Below are positions 1-12,035 of a stretch of DNA of 64,000 nt, piece by piece. Both the position numbers and the translations under genes were made by a program. Every line of letters begins with the position of its first letter. The stretch's first letter is position 1. The notes under the pieces are model-generated. The model saw nothing but the letters and a program-made list of their open reading frames with translations. It had not been told where the DNA came from and ran no database searches. Source of the stretch: Symsagittifera roscoffensis (taxonomy: Eukaryota; Xenacoelomorpha; Acoela; Convolutidae); the NCBI RefSeq assembly GCF_963678635.1, contig NC_087062.1, positions 49,986,178-50,050,177 on the forward strand, written 5' to 3'.

Positions 1-3000
1 ATTATAATCAAGTATTTAAAAAAATGCGAACACTGTTCTGTATTTCTTAAACTGTTTGCGAAATTTTTTGTGGGCAAAAAAAACGAATGCAAAAACAAGT
101 AGGCAAAAAAAATTTAAAACAGTTTTCAAACCCCTACAACTTTATTGTGAATATATTGTGGACTTATTGCCTAGAAAATTTCGATAATAATGGTTTTGAA
201 CTATTTCCTAGCTCATTAGTTTTTCGATGTTCTTGGTCATCAAACAAAAAATCATTTAGATTTCTTAATTATCAAGTTTAGCAAAAAAAAAAAATTAAGA
301 AATTAACAGTGCAAGAAAAACTTGTTACAACATTTCTGTTCCACATTCTTTCAATATTTGCATTACATTCATTCCGAAAATTTTTTGCAAGACTCAAAAT
401 AAGATTTGTGTGTTTTTCGACATCTATGTAATACTTCAATCAATTTTTTTCACAAAATGAAAAAACTGTTCTGATTTTCTTAAAACAGCTGCGAAGTTTT
501 TTTTTCGAATTTTTTGCAAGATGCAAAATTTGTTTTGAAGGAAACTTTCAGGACTTTTTTGTAAGATGCTAGTTCTTTCAGATTTGTCAAAACACTATTC
601 ATACACCTATAAATTTTTCACATTAGTTTTTAAACGTTCTAAAAATATTGTAAAAGTCTTGCTGACCTAATGATTGGAAAAATTCGATCATAATGACTTC
701 GCGTAGTGTTCGCTGTCCTAAAATTTTTCTGATGTTTTTGATCAACAAACATGCAAGATATAGTTTTTTTCTGATCATATTTTGAAAAATGAATCAAAAA
801 AATGTATAAAACTAGCAGTGCAAGCAAAATCGAATGCAAAAAAATTAAAGAAAATTTTTTCAAGAAACGAATTTTTTTTTGTTTTTCCAACAAATGTATG
901 AAACTGTTTGCAAGATGCAAACTTTGATATGATTTCATCAACATATATGCAGAAGTACAATCAAATTTGTTCGATCTGTTCTTTTTTTTCTTAAATTGAC
1001 CGCAAAATATGTTGTAAAAAAAATTGTTTTGAATTTTTCAACAAGTAAGCAAAATTTTTTAAAGTTTTTGTTTACGAGATTGAATTTTTTAAGGTTTTTG
1101 AACACCATATTCAAAGATCTAGCTTTTTTATGAAAAAAACAAAAAAAAACTGAAAGTTTACTTAAAAAAAAAATCTTACATAAAAAGTTTTCAATTTTTA
1201 TGACTTCGAGTGCTATTCTCTATCTTATAATTTTTCTGTCAGTTTTGATCAACTGTTTTTTCAGAATAAAGTTTGGCAAAAAAATACCTGCAAAAATAAC
1301 TTGTTAAAATTTTTCTATAATACGAAAAAAAAGGAAGAACGTTTTTTCACGACGCGAAACTTTTTTATTCTTTCAACAATTGGGCTAATTTTAATGAAAA
1401 ACTTTTTAAGATGCAGAAACTTTAGAAACATTTGACAAGAATCAAATAAATTATCAATTTTTTGACAAAACATGCTGAAAAAAAATCAATTTTTCTAACA
1501 AAATGCGTACATTGTTTCACTTTCTTAAACAAGATGCAAACATTTTTTCAATTTTTTCGACAAAATGCCAAAAAAGTTACAATTTTTCTAGCAAGATGCC
1601 AAAAACGTTTCACTTTCTAAAACAAAAAGAAATACATATCAAATAACAAAACAAACAAATCAATAAAAGAGCTGACTTCTTGCAAAGAAATTTGGAGGTT
1701 ATTCATAGAACCAGGAGCTAGTCGAGGTAGGTTTGGTTGATATGGTAAGGTATTTTGAGGCGTTTTTGTTTCTGAAAAGCCCTTATCTTTATCAATTGCG
1801 ATGGAAATCTCAGCAGATCTAACATCCTCCCAGGAAAAGAGGAAATCGTCAACTGGTTGAGCCACATATCTAGAGCCAGAAAAATTGTGTAATTCGTTTC
1901 AAACTGCTCAATCACTTCCTGCAGCATTTGGAAAGATCCACGTTGGTTCTCTGTGATGGGTCTTTGCAGCATATGATGTTCGTTCAAAGTGTGTTTTATC
2001 AAAAAAATCGATCAGAATTTTTTCTTTTTTCTTGTAAAGTAATTCGCGTAAACTCAAATGCTTCTTCATAGACCTTTCAAAATATTGATCAAGAACTTTT
2101 TTAATAATTATTTTATAGCGTGTAAAAAATGCTTGGCTTATGTTTGATTGGCTTATCTCGAGCAAAAAATGTTAAAAAATTACTCAATTCTGATTGGTTG
2201 TCTTTCCCTAAGCAACAGAAAACAAAATTAATTCAAAGTTTGTTCTGGAGTTTTCTATTTATTTTGCAGATCTGTTCAGGATTTTTTTGTAAGAAGCTAG
2301 TTTTTACACGCTTTTTAAAACACTATTCAAACAACCAACATTTTTTTTTCAAAACAATACTTAAAAACTTAGAACTATATTGTAAAAGTCTTGGTGACTT
2401 ATTGATTCGAAAAATTCGTTTTTGATGACTTCGAGTAATTTTCGCTACTCTAAGTCTTTTTTGATGTTTTTGTTCAACAACAATAAAAACAATGGTTTTT
2501 TTCTTCATCAGGTTTTTTTTTCAAAAAAAAATATTAAAAATTAACAGCGCAAGAAAATTAAAGTGCAAAAAATGGAAAACAATTTTTTCAGTATGCAAAC
2601 TTTTTTTAATCATTTAACAATTTCATATTGAAACTTTATGCAAGATGCAATATTTGATAAAACTTTTCACTTAGTTTGCAGAAATATGTTCAAGTATTTA
2701 AAAAATGCGAACACTGTTCTGTATTTCTTAAAACGACTGCGAAAAGTTTTGTGAAGTGCGCAAGTTTATCCACAAGTGCGCGAAATTTGTTTTGAAATTT
2801 TAATTCATTTTGCGTAATTTTTGAGGATTTTCTGTAAAACGCATTTTTCTTCAGGTTTTTTTAAATACTATTCAAACACCGAAAAAAAATATTTTTCCTA
2901 AATCTTAGCTAACATTTATTTTTGTATGGAGTTCTCGTGTGCAGAGTTTTTAAGGTTTTCTCTAACGTGTGTGCAAAAAAAGGATCAAATTTCTTTACGC

Positions 3001-3150
3001 GTGCAAATTTCCTAATTTTTATGTAACATCTTTTTGTAATGAGTTCTCGTGTACAGAGTTTTTAGTGTTTCCTCTAACTTGTGTGCAAAAAAAAGATCAA
3101 AATTTTTAATACGCGTGCAAATTTCCTAATTGTTATGTAACGTTTATTCA
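1..3150. repeat. Decayed AT-rich repeat region
   Basis: This stretch is dominated by A and T runs with recurring phrases such as caagatgcaaa and cgacaaaatgc, which resemble the 31-bp minisatellite at 19-23 kb. Larger internal repeats are visible. The opening text (aatgcgaacactgttctgta) recurs near 2705. The block at about 555-780 recurs at about 2278-2520, with a weaker third copy at 130-280. Near 2930-3140 a phrase with gtgtgcaaaaaaa and acgcgtgcaaatttcctaa occurs twice. Apart from the fragment at 1670-2130, the short open frames here are AT-rich and unconvincing as genes. Confidence 0.6.
1670..2130 (-). pseudogene. Fragment of an unrecognised gene, also found at 19.4, 23.2 and 24.7 kb
   Basis: Read on the minus strand, this carries coding-like text in more than one frame, including KKHLSLRELLYKKKEK, NEHHMLQRPITENQRGSF and SETKTPQNTLPYQPNLPR. 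The same protein text, diverged, is found inside the Polinton: ETMTPQNPPPQQTPAMEPR at 19400-19630, related DNA at 23230-23680, and QKHLSLLELLYKKKEKFP followed by TVFLIDEID at 24735-24870. Conservation of amino-acid phrases between diverged copies argues that this was once coding. The family is not recognised. The xxDEID phrase in one copy is compatible with a Walker B segment of a P-loop ATPase, but no Walker A was found. It is not intact here. Confidence 0.45.
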
Positions 3151-3950
3151 AATGTTTTTTAAACAATTGAAAAGTTTCAACCTGAGCTACTCATCTATTC
3201 TCAAAATTAATTCAAAATGGAAACATTTATTAACAACAAAAGATGAAATAAAAATCTAATAATATTTACTCATCCTAGTTTTTATGAACAAGGTGTTTTG
3301 ATTACACGAGTGGACTCGGATTAAGTGTTCTATTTAAAAACAAGCCAAAGTAAAATCAAATGACAAAAAAGTAAAGACAAAGAAAATCATAAAAAATTAG
3401 TGTGAATCAACATGATTGATTGATTTTGAAGTTCCTTACAGATAAACTTTTTATCCATCTGTTAAGTTTTGAAAAATTTTATCTGTAAATCATTCGTTCT
3501 GATTAGTGTTTATCAAAAATGAAAAAAAAAATTTCTAAGGACGGAAAGCTCAAATCTGTTTTGTTGATATCAGGATTGATAAATTTTCCTTATATAAAAA
3601 ACAGACTGCTTTTTAGGGCTCGGAATTGACTGAATGACCCCAAAACTGTTAAAAATTTCATGGTATCATTCTGACTGGTTAATTTTTATGTCAGCTAAAC
3701 CAAATAGAACCGAAACAATTTCTATTTTTCCGTCACATTGAAAACAACTCGTCAAGGTTATCGCATTACTGTTCTTGCTTAGCTCATTTCAGTTTTTGGG
3801 ACCTTTCAAAATTAATGTAAATGTCCCACAAAAGTTTTTGGAATTTCCTAAATCTCACATTCTCAAACTATTTCTTCACCTATTGAGATGTCATGACAAA
3901 AAAAAGTTAAAATTCACAAAAAAATGACAGTTCACAAATTTCTAGAGTTA
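3150..3950. other. Unannotated AT-rich spacer
   Basis: No open frame, RNA fold or repeat was recognised. The first recognisable satellite text (ggctcgcaaacttttgg, then gttcatgaagaaaatcgg) begins at about 3955, which gives the edge of the tRNA-derived array. Confidence 0.5.
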
Positions 3951-4440
3951 GAAGCGGCTCGCAAACTTTTGGTGAATTTCCTCTGAGCGGGTTAGTCAAC
4001 AATTAAACATTGAGAAAAATTAGGATTGTTCATGAAGAAAATCGGATGGCCAATGTTATACTTTTTTCTATTGAAACCATTCAAGGCTTGGATTTTTGAA
4101 AAACTTCCGGTTACTTTTTTGGCCTAGTTTTTCCACAAAAAAATAACATTTTTCAACGGAAGCGCTATAAATTTAGTTTTTCTCTAAGTTTTTCTTTTGC
4201 TTCGTTTGTTAGTTTCAAAGCTCTGTTAGGTTGCTTAGAAAAACTTGAAATTTTTGCGAGCGATTTAGTCTAGGAAACGATTTGCATTAGCCCTGTTAGA
4301 GTGCTTACTTCGTCATTGCATTTTATAGACACATATGTCAAGTCTGTTTTGATCAAACAATGGCTTGATTTGATATGTTTTTTTTTGTTTTGAGCAAAAA
4401 ACAATTCTATTTGAAGCTAATCAACTTTGCTTGTTTTGGT

Positions 4441-5860
4441 TCGATGCAAGTTACCAATGATTGACCTCTGGGTTTACAAATTGGCCGAGAGGTGAAGGAG
4501 TAGAAGTGCTATTCGATTTGTTCTGCGTGCGTGGGTGCAAAACCCATCCATGTCGAACAGTTTTTAAAAGCACCTGAGCTAAATTTGGTAAGCAAAAAAA
4601 ACTGATGTTTACCTAATTTTGTTATTAAATCACCAAAAAATTTGTCAGATCACAAAACTTTGGTTAAACGAATTGTCTGGCAAACCATTGAAGTTTGTCT
4701 AAGCAGACTAGTCAAGCAACCAAACGTTGAAAAATTTTAAGTTTATTCATGAAGAAAATCGGATGGCCAAGGTTATACGTTTTTCTATTGAAAACAGTCA
4801 ACGCTTGGATTTTGAAAAAATTCAGGTTTGTTTTTGGCCGAACTTTTACACATACAACTAACGTTTTTCAACGGAAGCACTATAAAGAAAAATTTTCTCT
4901 AATTTTTTTTGCTTCATTCGATAATTTCAAAGCTCTGTTAGGTTGCTTTGAAAAACGTGAAATTTTTGCTAACGATTTAGTATACAAACCGATTTGCATT
5001 AGTCCTGTTAGAGTGCTTACTTTGTCATTGCATTTTAAAGAGACAGATGTCAAGTCTGTTTTGATCAATCATTGGCTTGATTTGATACGTTTGTTTTTGT
5101 TTTGAGCAAAAAACAATTCTATTTGAAGCTAATCAACTTTGCTTTTTTTTTGGTTCGATGCAAGTTACCAATGATTGACATCTGGGCTTACAAATTGGCC
5201 GAGAGGTGAAGGAGTAGAAGTGCTATTCGATTTGTTCTGCGTGCGTGGGTGCAAAACCCATCCATGTCGAACAGTTTTTAAAAGCACCTGAGCTAAATTT
5301 GGTAAGCAAAAAAACTGATGTTTACCTAATTTTGTTATTAAATCACCAAAAAATTTGTCAGATCACAAAACTTTGGTTAAACGAATTGTCTGGCAAACCA
5401 TTGAAGTTTGTCTAAGCAGACTAGTCAAGCAACCAAACGTTGAAAAATTTTAAGTTTATTCATGAAGAAAATCGGATGGCCAAGGTTATACGTTTTTCTA
5501 TTGAAAACAGTCAACGCTTGGATTTTGAAAAAATTCAGGTTTGTTTTTGGCCGAACTTTTCCACATACAACTAACGTTTTTCAAAGGAAGCACTATAAAG
5601 AAAAATTTTCTCTAATTTTTTTTTGCTTCATTCGATAATTTCAAAGCTCTGTTAGGTTGCTTTGAAAAACGTGAAATTTTTGCTAACGATTTAGTATACA
5701 AACCGATTTGCATTAGTCCTGTTAGAGTGCTTACTTTGTCATTGCATTTTAAAGAGACAGATGTCAAGTCTGTTTTGATCAATCATTGGCTTGATTTGAT
5801 ACGTTTGTTTTTGTTTTGAGCAAAAAACAATTCTATTTGAAGCAAAGCAACTTTGTTTCT
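4441..5860 (+). repeat. Two nearly identical adjacent satellite units
   Basis: The units containing the tRNA-like bodies at 4475 and 5189 match almost base for base over about 700 bp, including shared private variants such as the B-box gtgggtgcaaaaccc and the acceptor tacaaat. Neighbouring units differ much more. This is the mark of a recent local duplication, as expected from unequal exchange. Confidence 0.75.
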
Positions 5861-5902
5861 TTTTTGGTTCGAGGCAATTTACCAATGCTTGACCTCTGGG
5901 CC

Positions 5903-5983
5903 TACACGCTGGCCGAGAGGTGAAGGCGTTGAAGTGCTATTCGATTTGTTCTGCGTGCGTGGGTTCCAAACCCATCCCTGTCG
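5903..5983 (+). pseudogene. tRNA-Ser-like pseudogene in a satellite unit
   Basis: This is typical of block 1. It has a serine-type layout with a long variable region. The A-box tggccgagaggtg is good, the T-loop reads gggttccaaaccc, and the last bases are ccctgtcg followed by a T-run. The anticodon loop position reads gtgctat, so GCU (serine) would be the anticodon, but the anticodon stem (ttgaa/tcgat) pairs badly and the acceptor start tacacgc pairs only partly with the 3' end. It is therefore a decayed copy, not a working tRNA gene. Confidence 0.6.
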
Positions 5984-8079
5984 AGTAGTTTTCAAAAGCA
6001 CCGGAGCTGAATTCGGTAAGCACAAAAACTAATGTTTACCTAATTTTGTTATTAACTTACCAAAAAAGTTGTCAAATCACAAAAAAATGGTCAAAAGAAT
6101 TGTCTCGCAAACCATTGAAGTTAGTCTAAGCAGACTAGTCATGCAACCAAACGTTGGAAAGTTTTAAGTTTGTTCATGAAGAAAGTCGGATGGCCAATGT
6201 TATACGTTTTTCTATTGAAACCACTCAAGGCTTGGATTTTTGAAAAACTTCAGGTTACTTTTTGGCCGAGTTTTTTCCACAAACAACTAACGTTTTTCAA
6301 CAGAAGTACTATAAAAAAATTTTCTCTTAATTTTTTTTGCTTCGTTTGATAGTTTCAAAGCTCTGTTAGGTTGCTTAGAAAAACTTGAAACTTTTGCGAA
6401 CGATTTAGTCTAGAAAACGATTTGCATTAGTCCTGTTAGAGTGCTTACTTCGTCATTGCATTTTATAAACCCAGATGTCAAGTCTGTTTGATCAAAAATT
6501 GGCTTGATTTGATACATTGTTTTGGTTTTGAGCAAAAAACAATTCTATTTTAAGCAAAGCAACTTTGCTTTTTTTTGGTTCGATACAATTTACCAATGAT
6601 TGACCTCTGGGCTTACAGGCTGGCCGAGAGGTGGAGGCGTTGAAGTGTTTGATTTGTTCTGCTTGCGTGGGTTCGAAACCCATCACTATCGAGTAGCTTT
6701 TGAAAGCACCTGAGCTGAATTCGGTAAGCACAAAAACTGATGTTTACCTAATTTTGTTATTAACTCACCAAAAAATTTGTCAGATCACAAAAATGTCGAT
6801 CAAGAATTGTCTAAAACCATTGAAGTTTGTCTAAGCAGACAAGTCAAGTAACCAAACCTTGAAAAAATTTAAGTTTGTTCATCGGATGGCCAATGTTAGA
6901 AATTTTTCTATTGAAACCATTCAAGGCTTGGATTTTCGAAAATTTTCAGGTTAGTTTTTTGGCCGAGTTTTTCCACAAACCACTAACGTTTTTCAACGGA
7001 AGCAAGATAAAATAAGGTTTTCTTAGTTTTTTGTTTCGCTTCGTTTGATAGTTTCAAAACTCTAACAGGTTGATTAGAAAAACCTGAAATTTTAGCGAAA
7101 CGATTTGATCTTTAGAAAGGTTTTCGATAGTCCTCTTCTAAGACTAGAGTGCTTATTTCCTCTTTATATTTTCTATACACAGACGTCAAGTCTATTTTTG
7201 ATCGAGCAATGGCTTGATTTGATAAGTTTTTTTGTTTTGAGCAAAAAAAAACTTTCTATTAAAATCGAAGCAACTTTGCTTTAGTTTTTTATTGGTTCGA
7301 TTCTTTTTAGCAATGACTGACTTCTGGTCTTACAGGTTGCTCGAGAATTTAGGGCATCGAAGTGCTATTCAAATTGATCTGCGTGCGTGAGTCCGAATCC
7401 CATCCCTGTCGATAAGTTTTTAAAAACACCTGAACTCAATTCTGTAAGCACAAAAAGTGACATTCATCAAATTTTGTTAATAACTCAACAAAAAGTTTGT
7501 CAGATCACAAAAATCTGGAATAAGAATCGGCTCGCAAATTATTGAAGTTCGTCTAATCAGACTAGTCAAGCAACCAAATGTTGAAAAGTTTTAAGGTTGT
7601 TCATGATGAAAGTCGGATGGCCAATGTTATACGTTTTTCTATTGAAACCACTCAAGGCATGGACTTTTGAAAAAATTCAGGTTACTTTTTTGGCTGAGTT
7701 TTTCCACATACAACTATCTTTTTTCAGCGGAACCATTATAAATTTAGGTTTTCATTAATTTTTTGTTTCGCACCGTTTGATAGTTTCAAAACTCTATCAG
7801 GTTGTTTAGAAAAACTGGAAATTTCAGCGAGTTGGTCTTTAAAAAGCTTTGCGCTAGTCCTGTTCTAAAACTAGTGTGCTAACTTTGTCATAACATTTTT
7901 TTGTACAAAGACGTCAAGTCCATTTTTGATCAAACAATGGCTTGATTTGATACGTTTTTTTTTGTTTTGAGCAAAAAAAACTATTCTATTTGAAGCGAAG
8001 CAATTTTGCTTTAATTTTTTAATGGTTTGACTCAATTTACCAATGGTTAACCTCTGGTCTTACAGGCTGGTCGAGAGGT

Positions 8080-8139
8080 GAGTGCGTTGAAGTGCTATCA
8101 ATATGTTCTGCGACATATTGATAGCACTTCAACGCACTC
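8080..8139. repeat. Perfect 27-bp hairpin at a truncated tRNA-like body
   Basis: Bases 8080-8106 and 8113-8139 are exact reverse complements around the 6-base loop tctgcg. The left arm is ordinary tRNA-like text from the satellite. The right arm is its inverted copy, and a third partial copy in the forward sense follows at about 8140-8160. The second half of the tRNA-like body and the following ~160 bp of the unit are missing, and the phrase aagtttgttcatgaagaaaa then appears twice. This pattern fits a replication template switch. Confidence 0.85.
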
Positions 8140-9568
8140 AATATGTCGTTGAAGTGCTATCTAAGTTTGTTCATGAAGAAAATTTAAGTTTGTTCATGAA
8201 GAAAATTGGATGGCTAACTTTATACGTTTTTCAATTGAAACCATAGGCATGAACTTTTGAAAAACTTAAGGTTACTTTTTTGGCCGAGTTTTTTCACAAA
8301 AATTTATCGTTTTTCAACGGAAGCGATTCAAAATAGGTTTCCTTTTTTAGTTTCGCTTCGTTTGATAGTTTCAAAGCTCTAAAAAGTTGCTCAGAAAACT
8401 GGAAAATTTAGCGACATGATTTGGTCTATACAAAGATTTGCACTAGTCCTAGTGTACGACTAGAGAGCTTATTTCGCGTCTACACTTTATATAAACAGAC
8501 GTCAAGCCTATTTTTGACCGAGCAATGGCTTGAACTGATACGTTTTTTTTTGTTTTGAGCAAAAAAAACTATTCTAGTTGAAGCGAAGGAATTTTGCTTT
8601 AATTTTTATTGGTGCGATTCATTTTACCAATGATTGACTTCTGGTCTTATAAGTTGCCCCATAGGTTGAGGCGTTGAAGTGCTATTCAAAATGTTTTGCG
8701 TTCGTGGGCCCGAATCCAATCTCTAGCAATAAGTTTTTAAAAACGCCTGAACTGAATTCGGTAAGCAGAAAAACTAATATTTACTTAATGTTGTTAATAA
8801 CACACCAAAAAATTTGACAGATCAAAAAAATTTTGGAGAAAGAATTGGCTCGCAAACCATTGAAGTTTGTCTAAGCAGATTAGTCAAGCAACCAAACGTT
8901 GAAATATTTTAAGTTTAATCATGAAGAAAATCGGACGGCCAATATTATACGTTTTCTTTTGAAACGATTCAATGCATGGAGTTTTGAATAACTTAAGGTT
9001 ACTTTTTTGATCGAGTTTTTCCACCAAAAATTATCGTTTTTCAACGGAAGCAATGTTAAATTAGGCTTCCCCGATTTTTTTTGTTTCGCTTCTTTTGATA
9101 GATTAGTCCTGTTCTAAGACTAGAGTACTTTTTTCTCTGTTGTACTTTCTATAAACAGACCTCAAGTCTATTTTTGACCGAAAAATGGCTTGATTTGATA
9201 CGTTTTTTGTTTTGAGCAAAAAAACTATTCTATTTGAAGCGAATCAACTTTCCTTTAGATTTTTATTGGTTCGATTCATTTTATCAATGACTGACTTCTG
9301 GTGATACAGGTTGCCCGAGATGTGAAGGAGTTGAAGTGCTTTTCAAAAGGTTCTGCGTGCGTAGGTTGGAAACTCATCCCTATCCAGTAATTTCCTAAAA
9401 ACAACTGAACTGAATGTGGTAGGCACAAAAACTGATTTTCACCTAATTTTGTTAATAAATCACCAAAAAATTTGTCAGATCACAAAAATTTGGACAAAGA
9501 ATTGGCTCGCAAACCATTGAAGCTCGTCTAAGCTGACTAGTCAAGCAACCAAACGTTGAAAAAAAATA

Positions 9569-9574
9569 ATGTTT
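9569..9574 (+). repeat. Left target-site duplication of the Polinton
   Basis: The bases atgttt directly precede the element and match aagttt at 32031-32036 in five of six positions. Intact satellite units read ...ttttaagtttgttcatg..., which confirms that this is the insertion point. A 6-bp duplication is standard for Polintons. Confidence 0.8.
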
Positions 9575-9835
9575 AGTAATAGAAGAGTGAGGGAGAGTGG
9601 GGGGGGGGGGGTGGTTGCTGAACCCCATGTATTAACTTAGGCTATAGAGTATCCGGTCACCAACCTATGTATTAAGATAGGGATTAGATTTCCCAATATA
9701 TTAAGATAGGGAATATAATTCCTATGTATTAAGATGGTAAGGTTTCAGATGGTAAGATTTAGAAAATTTTCGGCGGCCGAATTTTTTGAGCTCGAGTTTG
9801 CCGAGACTTGCGTTTCTTAGCTAATTTGTACGATT
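9575..9835 (+). repeat. Left terminal inverted repeat of the Polinton
   Basis: This matches the reverse complement of about 31778-32030. Near the tip is a G-run (about 9600-9611), followed by three tandem sub-repeats of about 30 bp built on cctatgtattaagatagg, then text with ggtttcagatggtaag and cttgcgtttcttag shared with the other end. Matching fades near 9835. Confidence 0.88.
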
Positions 9836-11058
9836 TGCGATATGTAAGGTTTATCATGTCTTAAAAAAATTCATTATGGTAAGTTTAAGAAGGTAAGTTT
9901 CAGAAAATTTTTTGAAAATTTTTTAAGTTTACTTGCAATGACATTTTTACCTTGAAAAGAAATTTTTATATTAAAAAGTCTTAAAAAAACTGAATGGTAG
10001 GTTTCAGATGGTAATTTTCGACAAAAAACAAGTTTTGATTTATAGTATGGGATCATAAACCAAAATATCACAGAATATTTTTTTTTCTCGAAAGAATCTT
10101 TTAAATTCTTATTTCATCCCATTTATATTGCCTCAGGTTATCTGGGGAAAAATGTCAGGAGGGGACTATCTTTGACAGGTTAAGTGTTCTACTCCACGGG
10201 ATATCAGGGGAATCTTGACAGCTCCTCACGGTTGATTACCTTTATATCCCACTTAATTTTTTATTCCCCAGGTTATCTTGAGAACGGATGACAGGTTCAT
10301 TATACTTATTAATTTTATGAATTATTTTGTCTTTATTCACATAATTATCCCACAATCATATGACAGATGCATATTAGCAGTTCCCCACAGAGTTAATGAA
10401 GCGTGAATCACTTTTCTGAGAGATTAAAATCTTAAATTTTTATAAAAAATTGAACTACATCCAATAAAAATTGCATGAACTTTTCATTGGAACTAAAATA
10501 AAAATATGCAAAAAATTTTAAGTTTCGACCAATCAGATGTTTTTTATCTAGTTCTTGTTTTTACCTCAACTAGTTAATTTTTCTGTCATATTTCTTGCTA
10601 GGATTCATTTCAGTTCTCTTCTATCACTTTGTCTTTAATCTTGAAAAAATTCTGTGACGTTTCCAAAATTGCCAAAAAAATATCATCCAAAATACAAATT
10701 TGTCAATTGCTCTGCCACGGTAAAAGTTTACACTGAGAAAAACATAGTATCGAAGTTTTTTTGGGTCTGAAATTTTTGTATGATAGTTTTTCTATCTTTC
10801 TCAGTGTAAACTTTTAAGAAAATCATACAATTTACTAGAAGGTTGTTACAATTTTGGTAAATTTATCTGCTCTATCGTTAATTCTTTCAATTGGGGGACT
10901 ACAACATCCATATTCCATCATAATTTTCCGTATTTCATCAAAAGGTTAGTCGCTAAGATACTTTTCTTAAAAAAAGTAAGGAATTCAAAGAATTAAATAA
11001 CATGAATAACCAAAAATTTCACTACATCGTATAGTAAAATTACTGCGAAAACTTTCAC
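9836..11058. other. Polinton left noncoding stretch
   Basis: No gene is recognised. It holds a phrase similar to the terminal repeat (gaaggtaagtttcagaaaat near 9890), a less AT-rich patch at about 10130-10290 where ccc(c)aggttatct recurs, and the small inverted-repeat element at 10721-10816. Confidence 0.5.
10721..10816. mobile_element. 96-bp MITE-like element with perfect 20-bp inverted ends
   Basis: Bases 10721-10740 (taaaagtttacactgagaaa) are the exact reverse complement of 10797-10816. Trimming the outer TA on both sides leaves 18-bp inverted ends flanked by TA/TA, which would fit a Tc1/mariner-type non-autonomous insertion. The 56-bp interior has no coding capacity. It could instead be a stem-loop proper to the Polinton; a TA duplication in A/T-rich sequence is weak evidence on its own. 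Confidence 0.55.
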
Positions 11059-11459
11059 TTACAAATAAAAAATGCACTTTTGCATAAAAGTACTGACAAA
11101 AATCAAAACATACACATCAAGAACATTTATCAAGTTCTTCTGGAAGAATTTAAAGAGAAGAAATGCTGAATAAATTGCGTGAAATCCACACAAATTATCA
11201 GTCTTTTGTAGCTTTCGAGGAACCATTTGTCGAATCTTTTTTGTCAAAAGAGGTAAGTTGATCTCTTTTTTCCCAAAGAATCAGCAAAGTAGTAGTTTTT
11301 ATCCAGTCGAGCAATCGTAATCCAGTCTTCTCCTCTATCATTGCTTGGAACTGAGGTAAAAATTGCAAAAGAGTGTTTTGTTAAATGAGGTACTGTATCA
11401 GAAAGGTATGATCCCATATACTTGAACCTGAGCTCTGGAATTCTTTCAATAAATTGCAA
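11059..11459 (-). pseudogene. Polinton cysteine protease (adenain/Ulp1-like) remnant
   Basis: Minus-strand text includes DWITIARLDKNYYFADSLG, which corresponds to the region around the catalytic histidine and acidic residue in the adenovirus-type protease family (...W......YFDSLG). It is followed by TDNLCGFHAIYSAFLLF, the region of the catalytic cysteine (CG-F). In Polintons this protease is expected to mature capsid proteins. It lies next to the left end, before the capsid gene, as in other members. The family call rests on the order and spacing of these motifs. It is a fossil, not an active gene. Confidence 0.7.
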
Positions 11460-11579
11460 AAGTGAAAATTATCCATCTTTGCAATTGTAGGTTGATTTAC
11501 AGCTAAAAGAAAGTTGATAGTTTGATAGTGTACTTTAGGATTGAAAAAAAAGAAATAATGACTTACACACATTTAGGAA

Positions 11580-12035
11580 CTGAATCAACAAAGTCCCATA
11601 CACAAGCCTTATGTAATGGGCAAATTTTATTGAACAATATTTTATAGTCTAGGTTGAAGAAGTATCTCGGGTTTCCAACTAAACAGCATTCCTTCTCTTG
11701 TTTTTCTGGAGCTTTAGGTCTGAAGTCTGAAGAAAATCAAAATAGATAGTACAACGATAATAACAAAAAAAGTCCCAAAAAAGTTACAATAATTTTATAG
11801 GAATCTGAAAACTCAAAAAAATTAAATATTTTTAGCGACTGTTCTGAGTTTGTCCCAAGATTATCTATTCCGTTATTTGCTCCAAGGGTAAAATGAAAAA
11901 AAATATATTTCTAATCTCAAGCTTTCTCCACTTAGGTCTGGATAATGCAACTGTTCAGCTGCATCCTGTAGTGAAGTCAAGTCGAAAACTAGAATACAGT
12001 GGTTTTACGAAAACTTTCATAGGAAGAGCTGAAAA
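11580..12035 (-). other. Stretch between protease and capsid remnants
   Basis: Minus-strand coding-like text such as ICPLHKACVWDFVDSVPK (about 11570-11630) suggests part of another Polinton protein, or an exon joining the protease region. The rest is AT-rich with no recognisable domain. Confidence 0.3.

Larger units (their letters stand above)
3950..9568 (+). repeat. tRNA-Ser-derived tandem satellite, block 1 (plus orientation)
   Basis: About eight head-to-tail units, each roughly 600-720 bp. Unit order: tRNA-like body, T-run, segment with cacctgaactgaattcggt, segment with gtctaagcagactagtc, segment with gttcatgaagaaaatcgg, segment with agctctaacaggttgctta, hairpin ctagtc...gactag, segment with caatggcttgatttgat, then attggttcgattc...taccaatga, then the next tRNA-like body. 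The tRNA-like bodies lie at 4475-4555, 5189-5269, 5903-5983, 6614-6691, 7331-7411, 8064-8106 (partial), 8648-8727 and 9305-9385. The first three are exactly 714 bp apart. The bodies keep A-box (tggccgag) and B-box (gggttcgaaaccc-like) text but the anticodon arms are poorly paired. The block is cut at 9568 by the Polinton and resumes at 32037. Confidence 0.85.

Noticed and set aside
87-281. Frame of 64 codons at the left edge
   Set aside because: The DNA has relatives at about 640-780 and 2380-2500 where the frame is not kept, so it is a chance frame in a repeat.
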